Of a stretch of 6,640 nt of DNA, positions 1 through 4,122 are shown in pieces; within the stretch, counting starts at the first letter, position 1, and each line of letters opens with the position of its first letter. Source of the DNA: Nitrospiria bacterium (GTDB lineage Bacteria; Nitrospirota; CAKKRA01; 9FT-COMBO-42-15); assembly GCA_919903585.1 (NCBI GenBank), contig CAKKST010000158.1, positions 1-6,640 on the forward strand, read 5' to 3'. Made by a program: the position numbers and the translations under genes. The notes under the pieces were generated by a model. The model ran no database searches and had not been told where the DNA came from. It saw nothing but the letters and a program-made list of their open reading frames with translations.

Positions 1-16
1 TGTCAATTTATATAAA

Positions 17-31
17 TAGTAGTAGTAGTAG
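17..31 (+). repeat. (TAG)5 run, candidate DnaA-trio element
   Basis: Five exact TAG triplets run without interruption. The DnaA-trio element known from bacterial origins is a run of 3'-(G/A)AT-5' triplets, which reads TAG or TAA in the 5'-3' direction, so every unit fits. A GC-rich block (31-40, 7 of 10 G/C) follows on the 3' side, then a DnaA-box-like site at 44-52, with AT-rich DNA on the 5' side. That is the order and polarity of the Bacillus subtilis basal unwinding system. A plain microsatellite is the alternative explanation. Confidence 0.45.
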
Positions 32-43
32 AGGCTGGAGATA

Positions 44-52
44 TGTTAATAA
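44..52 (-). promoter_or_regulatory. DnaA-box-like site (one mismatch)
   Basis: The + strand reads TGTTAATAA, whose complement TTATTAACA differs from the consensus TTATNCACA at one position (A for C). It lies four bases beyond the GC-rich block that follows the TAG run, where an origin-proximal DnaA box would be expected. In such AT-rich DNA a one-mismatch 9-mer can occur by chance, so its support comes mainly from position. Confidence 0.35.
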
Positions 53-100
53 TAATATAAACAGTATTAATATCAAACAGTTATAAAAACAAAAACCTGT

Positions 101-128
101 TCAAGATTTTTTTATAAAAAATCCTTGA
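101..128. repeat. 28-bp imperfect AT-rich palindrome in origin region
   Basis: Outer arms TCAAG (101-105) and CTTGA (124-128) enclose a T-run followed by an A-run centred between 114 and 115. Twelve of 14 positions per half are complementary; the mismatches are the two positions just inside the outer arms. The centre is entirely A/T. It could be an easily melted or extruded element of the origin, or a dyad site for a DNA-binding protein. It lacks the GC-rich stem of an intrinsic terminator. Confidence 0.5.
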
Positions 129-142
129 TTAATAAAAAAGTA

Positions 143-162
143 TCTGTTATATTCTGTTAAAT
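143..162 (+). repeat. Tandem 10-bp repeat in origin region
   Basis: TCTGTTATAT (143-152) is followed directly by TCTGTTAAAT (153-162), identical at nine of ten positions. The 10-bp period would put both copies on the same face of the helix. Each contains the CTGTT core that recurs throughout the upstream region. Its function is unknown; protein binding is an inference. Confidence 0.5.
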
Positions 163-251
163 TTTAAAACAGTGAAAATAAATAATAAATATTAACAGCA
201 ACAAGCCAAAAGACATCAAAAAACCCCGCAACCATTTGAAAAATAACAGGG

Positions 252-279
252 TTTACAATTATTAACACCTGTGTATAAC
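252..279 (+). promoter_or_regulatory. Putative sigma70-type promoter of dnaA
   Basis: The -35 candidate TTTACA (252-257) and the -10 candidate TATAAC (274-279) each match the consensus at five of six positions and are 16 bp apart. Transcription would start near 286, giving a short leader that begins close to the ribosome-binding site AGGAAAG (288-294). The -10 hexamer overlaps the DnaA box at 270-278, an arrangement that would let DnaA repress its own gene. This is predicted from sequence only. Confidence 0.5.
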
Positions 280-288
280 CTGTAGATA
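267..288 (-). promoter_or_regulatory. DnaA box (270-278) within an 11-bp tandem repeat, overlapping the dnaA promoter
   Basis: TGTGTATAA at 270-278 is the complement of TTATACACA, a full match to TTATNCACA. It sits in an 11-bp unit, ACCTGTGTATA (267-277), repeated immediately as ACCTGTAGATA (278-288) with nine of eleven identities. The second copy gives only a degraded box. The 11-bp period places both on about the same helical face, compatible with cooperative binding of DnaA. The overlap with the -10 element points to autoregulation. Confidence 0.6.
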
Positions 289-304
289 GGAAAGAATTTT
301 AAAT

Positions 305-1636
305 ATGGACATCTGGAATGAAGGCCTTGATTTAATAAGAAAAAACATAAACAAAGAGACCTATGAATTATGGTTTAAACCGACCGTTTTTAAGTCTTTT
401 GTAAATGGAGAATTAAATATCTCTGTGCCAAACAGGTATTATGGTGAATGGTTAAAGACAAATTATTATTCCATGATAAAAGATACACTGACAAAGCTGA
501 CACAGGAAAACGAGATAAAGATTAATTTTATTCCTGATAAGGAGACAATAGGGGCAGTAAAAGAAAATGAAGCGCCAGAGGCATCAATAGAAAAAAATGA
601 TCTCTTCAAAGAAAAAAGGATGCTCAACAGAAAATATGCCTTTGAGAACTTTATCGTCGGCCCAAGCAATCAGTTTGCCCATGCAGCAGCAAAGGCAGTT
701 GCAGAAAACCCTGGAAAATCCTATAATCCGCTATTTATATATGGTGGCGTAGGTCTTGGCAAGACGCACCTTATTAATGCTATTGGGGACCATATATTAC
801 AAAACAAGTCAAATGTCAGGATTATATACCTGACAGCAGAGCAGTTTACCAATGAGGTGGTAGCATCAATCCGCTATGACAAGATGTATCTTTTTAAGGA
901 AAAATACAGGAATGTGGATATGCTCCTTGTTGATGATATCCAGTTTTTTGCAGGAAAGGACAGGTCGCAGGAGGAGTTCTTTTATACCTTTAATACGCTT
1001 TATGAGGCGCATAGGCCGGTTGTAATCTCAAGCGATAAATATCCCAAGGAGATGCTTGATTTAGAAGAGAGGCTGAGATCAAGGTTTGAGTGGGGCCTGA
1101 TTGCAGATATCCAGCCGCCTGACTATGAAACGAGGATGGCAATATTAAGGGATAAGGTAGAGAGGGAAAAGATCAGGCTCTCTGAAGAGGTAATACTCTT
1201 TATAGTAGATACAGTAAAGTCAAACATCAGGGAATTAGAGGGCGCCTTGATAAGGCTCGGGGCATTCTCCTCACTTACTGGAAAGGAGATCACTGTTGAC
1301 CTTGCAAAGGAGATACTGAAGGCCACAATCGGCGAGCATGAGAGGACAATTACTGCAGAGGCAATACAAAAGGTCGTAGGAGAGCACTTTCAGATAAAGC
1401 TGCTGGAGATGAAGTCCAAAAAGAGGACAAAGAATCTGGTGGTGCCGCGGCAGATCGCCATGTGCTTATGCAGGGAGCTTACAAGCCTTTCATATCCTGA
1501 AATCGGCAAATACTTTGGCGGAAAGGATCACACAACAGTAATGTATGCATGCAGGCAGATTGAGATGCTTAGAGAAAAGGATATAAAGATAAGAAATACC
1601 ATTGAGGCATTGATAAAATCATTGAAATTAAAGTAA
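305..1636 (+). CDS. dnaA: Chromosomal replication initiator protein DnaA
   Basis: DnaA is the AAA+ ATPase that binds DnaA boxes, opens the origin and recruits the replicative helicase in the cytoplasm. The 443-residue protein is full length (family about 440-470). Domain I covers about residues 1-78, with the family-typical start xxIWxxxLxxI. A short variable linker (about 80-108) follows, then the AAA+ core: Walker A GGVGLGKTH (147-155), Walker B MLLVDDIQF (206-214), sensor I around ISSDKYP (241-247), the LEERLRSRFEWGL arginine-finger motif (253-265) and sensor II NIRELEGAL (307-315). The C-terminal helix-turn-helix carries PRQIAM (381-386) and FGGKDHTTV (404-412), with Lys in place of the more usual Arg in GGRDH, a conservative change. 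The ATG at 305 is preceded by AGGAAAG with 10-nt spacing. The first 300 bp are about 32% GC, poorer than the rest of the gene. dnaN follows after 18 bp. Identification is certain. Confidence 0.98.
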   Translation: MDIWNEGLDLIRKNINKETYELWFKPTVFKSFVNGELNISVPNRYYGEWLKTNYYSMIKDTLTKLTQENEIKINFIPDKETIGAVKENEAPEASIEKNDLFKEKRMLNRKYAFENFIVGPSNQFAHAAAKAVAENPGKSYNPLFIYGGVGLGKTHLINAIGDHILQNKSNVRIIYLTAEQFTNEVVASIRYDKMYLFKEKYRNVDMLLVDDIQFFAGKDRSQEEFFYTFNTLYEAHRPVVISSDKYPKEMLDLEERLRSRFEWGLIADIQPPDYETRMAILRDKVEREKIRLSEEVILFIVDTVKSNIRELEGALIRLGAFSSLTGKEITVDLAKEILKATIGEHERTITAEAIQKVVGEHFQIKLLEMKSKKRTKNLVVPRQIAMCLCRELTSLSYPEIGKYFGGKDHTTVMYACRQIEMLREKDIKIRNTIEALIKSLKLK

Positions 1637-1654
1637 ACGGAAAGGAGAGATAAA

Positions 1655-2752
1655 ATGAGATTAAAGATCGGGCGTAAGGAGCTCTTAATGGGATTGCAAA
1701 GGGTCCAGGGAGTGGTGGAAAAAAAGGTTACAATGCCGATCCTTTCCAATATAAAGATAGAAACAGACTCGGATGCCATCAGGCTGACAGCAACAGACCT
1801 TGAAATCGGCATAACAAGCAGCGCAAAGGGGGAAATACAGGAGAAGGGCGGGATTGCTATATCCGCAAAGAAGCTGTATGAAATAGTCCGCGAGCTTCCG
1901 GAAGGGGATATTAATATAACTGTTGCAGAAGGCGGGAGGTTTGAGCTAAGGTCAGGCAGCAGCCTGTTTGCACTGATGTGCGCGCCCGTGGAAGAATATC
2001 CGGCAATACCTGAGATAGAAAAGGGAAAACTGATATCACTGGAGAAGAAGCCGCTCTCAGACATGATAAAGAAGACCATCTTTGCAGTTGGAGAGAATGA
2101 TACAAGGTATATATTAAATGGCGCGCTGTTAAATCTCACAAAAAATTCTATACAGTTTGTAGGCACAGATGGACACCGTCTGGCAGTGATTAAAAAGGAG
2201 ATTAAGGGAGGCGCAGAAACAACAGCCATTATCCCTAAAAAGGCCCTGATAGAGGTAAAGAGGCTGATTGATGAGGAGGGTGATGAGAACATAGAGATGG
2301 GTTTTGGCAAGAACCTCGTATTATTTAAAAAGGGGAATACAGAGATCATCTCGCGCCTCATGGAGGGGACATATCCGAATTATCAGCAGGTAATACCGCA
2401 GAAAAATGAGATAAAGATAGAGGTGAATAAAAAGAACCTTGAGGGGGCATTGAGGAGGGTATCAATACTCTCAAGAGAAAAATCCAATGCAGTAAAAATT
2501 GAATTATCCGATGGAAGGCTAACCTGCACATCCAGCAATCCTGACATGGGCGAGGCCACAGAGGATATCCCGGTAGAGTATAAAGGCCTGCCGCTTAGCA
2601 TGGGCTTTAATGCCCGCTATATCCTTGATAACCTTTCTGTAATAGACGGCGATGCAATAATATTGGAGCTGCAGGACCCCTTAAGCCCCTGCATCATCCG
2701 GGATAAGGCAGACAAAGATTACCTGTGCGTGGTAATGCCGATGAGGGTATAA
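1655..2752 (+). CDS. dnaN: DNA polymerase III sliding clamp, beta subunit
   Basis: The beta clamp is a ring-shaped dimer that encircles DNA, tethers DNA polymerase III to the template, and is a docking platform for repair and regulatory proteins. The 365-residue protein has the normal length (about 366) and the three-fold internal architecture: domain 1 about 1-125, domain 2 about 130-250, domain 3 about 251-365. Family hallmarks are MPILSNI (27-33), RYILNG (151-156), TDGHRLA (171-177), EGTYPNYQQVIP (237-248) and the C-terminal MPMRV (361-365), which forms part of the peptide-binding pocket. The ATG has a strong ribosome-binding site, AAAGGAG (1641-1647), seven bases upstream. It lies 18 bp after dnaA and 9 bp before recF, with no terminator in either gap, so co-transcription is likely. 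A long antisense frame over the gene is a coding shadow. Nothing is missing or unusual. Confidence 0.98.
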   Translation: MRLKIGRKELLMGLQRVQGVVEKKVTMPILSNIKIETDSDAIRLTATDLEIGITSSAKGEIQEKGGIAISAKKLYEIVRELPEGDINITVAEGGRFELRSGSSLFALMCAPVEEYPAIPEIEKGKLISLEKKPLSDMIKKTIFAVGENDTRYILNGALLNLTKNSIQFVGTDGHRLAVIKKEIKGGAETTAIIPKKALIEVKRLIDEEGDENIEMGFGKNLVLFKKGNTEIISRLMEGTYPNYQQVIPQKNEIKIEVNKKNLEGALRRVSILSREKSNAVKIELSDGRLTCTSSNPDMGEATEDIPVEYKGLPLSMGFNARYILDNLSVIDGDAIILELQDPLSPCIIRDKADKDYLCVVMPMRV

Positions 2753-2761
2753 AACAATTTA

Positions 2762-3892
2762 ATGCATCTAAGAGAACTAAGGCTCAGGGATTTTAGAAAT
2801 TATACTGAGCTATACCTCTCCTTTAAAAGGGGAATAAACATCCTTATCGGTGAAAATGCCCAGGGAAAGACAAACCTTTTAGAGGCCATTCACTTTATTA
2901 ATACCCTTCAATCCTTCAGGACACAGGAGGAGAAGAACCTGATAAACACCTCTGCAAGGGAGGCGGTCATTTCAGCAGCAGTAGAGGGCGGATGCGGGAC
3001 CAAAAACATATCGCTTTTCCTTGATGATAAAGGCAAGAGGGTAAAGGTTAATAACAGGAAGATAAGCAGGGCAAGCGAATTTCTAAGCGAGACCCATGTC
3101 ATTACCTTTTCACCAGATGACCTTTTTCTCATCAAAGACCAGCCCTCAGAGCGGCGCAGATACTTTGACAGGGCGATCCTTCCCCATACCCCAAGTTACT
3201 TGAAAACAATCAACAGATATGATAAGATACTACAGCAGCGAAACCACCTTTTAAGGGATATAAGGGATAGAAAGAAGGGCGCAGAGAAGGGGCTTCTGGC
3301 CGCATGGGACGACCAGTTAATTGAGGAGGGCGCAAGGGTCTTATTAAAGAGACATAACTTTGTTGAAGAGATAAGGCCTTTTTTAGAGGGGATATTTAAA
3401 GAACTGAGCAGGGGCCAGAAGAGGCTCTCAATATTCTATAATTCTCCGATCATACCTGCCGCGGAGGGAGCTGTAGATGCAGATGCAGTAAAAAAGCGGT
3501 TTCAGGACGCACTGCAGGGAGCGAGTGAAGAGGAACTCAGATACGGCCACACCCTCATTGGCCCGCACAGGGACGATTTCCAATTTATCCTTGATGATTA
3601 TGATGCAAAGGCAACCTTCTCGCAGGGCCAGCACAGACTGGCTATACTGGCGCTTAAATTAAGCGAGACAGCCCTTTATAAACAAATATCCGGCGAATAT
3701 CCCATTTTACTTTTAGATGATGTCTTCTCTGAGCTTGATGAGATGCGGGGCGAGGCATTAATAGAACAGATAATTAATATGGATATTGAGCAGGTCTTTA
3801 TCACCGCTGCAAAAAAAGAGGGCATCCCATCTGAAAGAATGGGGTGTTCTTCTTTTTATTTGATAAGAGAGGGGACGGTCAGCCCGATATAA
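2762..3892 (+). CDS. recF: DNA replication and repair protein RecF
   Basis: RecF is an SMC/ABC-type ATPase which, with RecO and RecR, helps load RecA at single-strand gaps and stalled forks. The 376-residue protein is slightly longer than the usual 355-370. Visible motifs are the N-terminal LRLRDFRNY (6-14), Walker A GENAQGKT (30-37), the RecF signature FSPDDLFLIKDQPSERRRYFD (split here as FSPDDL at 116-121 and RRRYFD at 131-136), GPHRDD (267-272), the ABC-like signature SQGQ (287-290), and Walker B with D-loop ILLLDDVFSELD (315-326). The ATG is fixed by the conserved N-terminus. Its only Shine-Dalgarno-like sequence is GAGGG (2743-2747), 14 nt upstream and inside the end of dnaN, so initiation probably depends on coupling to dnaN translation. 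A 230-bp gap with a repeat element follows. Motifs and context make the assignment firm. Confidence 0.97.
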   Translation: MHLRELRLRDFRNYTELYLSFKRGINILIGENAQGKTNLLEAIHFINTLQSFRTQEEKNLINTSAREAVISAAVEGGCGTKNISLFLDDKGKRVKVNNRKISRASEFLSETHVITFSPDDLFLIKDQPSERRRYFDRAILPHTPSYLKTINRYDKILQQRNHLLRDIRDRKKGAEKGLLAAWDDQLIEEGARVLLKRHNFVEEIRPFLEGIFKELSRGQKRLSIFYNSPIIPAAEGAVDADAVKKRFQDALQGASEEELRYGHTLIGPHRDDFQFILDDYDAKATFSQGQHRLAILALKLSETALYKQISGEYPILLLDDVFSELDEMRGEALIEQIINMDIEQVFITAAKKEGIPSERMGCSSFYLIREGTVSPI

Positions 3893-3913
3893 GCATTGAT
3901 TCGTTTATTTAGT

Positions 3914-4053
3914 GTCATTGCGAGCGGAGCAATCTAATACTCGTAATGAGTGATGCGTGATGAGTAATGAGTTAAAAAACACCCATCACGCATTACGGAT
4001 TACGCATTACGAATTTGGGATTGCTTCGTCGCTAAAAAGCTCCTCGCAATGAC
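3914..4053. repeat. MITE-like inverted-repeat element (GTCATTGCGAG ends) between recF and gyrB
   Basis: The element is bounded by the perfect 11-bp inverted repeat GTCATTGCGAG (3914-3924) and CTCGCAATGAC (4043-4053). A second inverted pair lies inside, GCAATC (3929-3934) with GATTGC (4019-4024). The right end also holds a GCTTCGTCGC segment (4023-4032). Ends of this GTCATTGCGAG...GCAATC type are a recurrent intergenic repeat family in many environmental bacterial genomes, as I recall it. The 5-bp TTTAT occurs at 3904-3908 and 4054-4058 and might be a remnant target duplication, but the left copy is five bases away from the end, so this is weak. There is no transposase gene, so it would be non-autonomous. 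It fills most of the recF-gyrB gap. Confidence 0.75.
3942..4011. repeat. Inverted heptamer arrays (4 + 4 units) forming a long hairpin inside the MITE-like element
   Basis: The left arm (3942-3969) is four consecutive 7-mers: CGTAATG, AGTGATG, CGTGATG, AGTAATG. The right arm (3984-4011), read on the minus strand from 4011, is CGTAATG, CGTAATC, CGTAATG, CGTGATG. The consensus is (C/A)GT(A/G)ATG. The arms are exactly 28 bp each around a 14-bp A-rich loop (3970-3983), and 22 of 28 positions are complementary, the outermost unit perfectly. Both arms are heptad-periodic, so they can pair in several registers. Function is unknown. A hairpin in the transcript could protect RNA ends or reduce read-through, but no T-run follows it. 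Confidence 0.75.
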
Positions 4054-4061
4054 TTTATAAC

Positions 4062-4122
4062 AGAAGGGATATGAGGACAGAAGAGAATAGGGAAAAATAG
4101 AAATAGAAGGGAGAAAAGAGAA
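4062..4122 (+). promoter_or_regulatory. Polypurine leader and ribosome-binding site of gyrB
   Basis: The 50 bases from 4073 to 4122 contain only four pyrimidines (C at 4078; T at 4088, 4098 and 4104). The proximal ribosome-binding site is AAGGGAG (4107-4113), nine bases before the TTG start; AGAAGGG (4062-4068) and ATAGGGA (4087-4093) further up are similar. Such a leader should be unstructured and keep the ribosome site open, which would offset the weak TTG codon. I found no convincing -35/-10 pair in the gap. Confidence 0.55.

Larger units (their letters stand above)
1..304. other. oriC: Putative chromosomal replication origin (oriC) region upstream of dnaA; left edge cut by window
   Basis: This 304-bp stretch holds no credible gene. 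By hand count it is about 24% GC, falling to about 16% in 41-180, against roughly 45% in the later part of dnaA. It lies directly upstream of dnaA, a common oriC position. It carries the expected kinds of element: a DnaA box matching TTATNCACA on the minus strand (270-278), a one-mismatch box (44-52), a TAG trinucleotide run, an AT-rich palindrome and short helically phased repeats. The dnaA-dnaN gap is only 18 bp, so there is no room for an origin there. Only one consensus DnaA box is seen, which is few for an oriC, so more boxes may lie left of position 1. The origin assignment is inferred from position, composition and motifs. Confidence 0.7.

Noticed and set aside
221..254. AAACCC (221-226) pairing with GGGTTT (249-254) as a terminator or attenuator
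   Set aside because: A 6-bp stem across a 22-nt loop with no T-run is too weak to call.
1528..2361. 277-codon open frame on the minus strand over dnaN
   Set aside because: It lies opposite the certain dnaN gene, is rich in Ser/Phe/Ile as expected from the complement of this purine-rich coding strand, and matches no family I recognise. It is a shadow frame.
3904..4058. TTTAT target-site duplication flanking the MITE-like element
   Set aside because: The left copy is separated from the inverted repeat by five bases while the right copy abuts it, and TTTAT is common in AT-rich DNA.
4071..4100. Nine-codon ORF (MRTEENREK) in the gyrB leader, a possible regulatory leader peptide
   Set aside because: Its purine-rich site (4062-4068) sits only two bases from the ATG, the peptide simply reflects polypurine DNA, and there is no attenuator structure after it.
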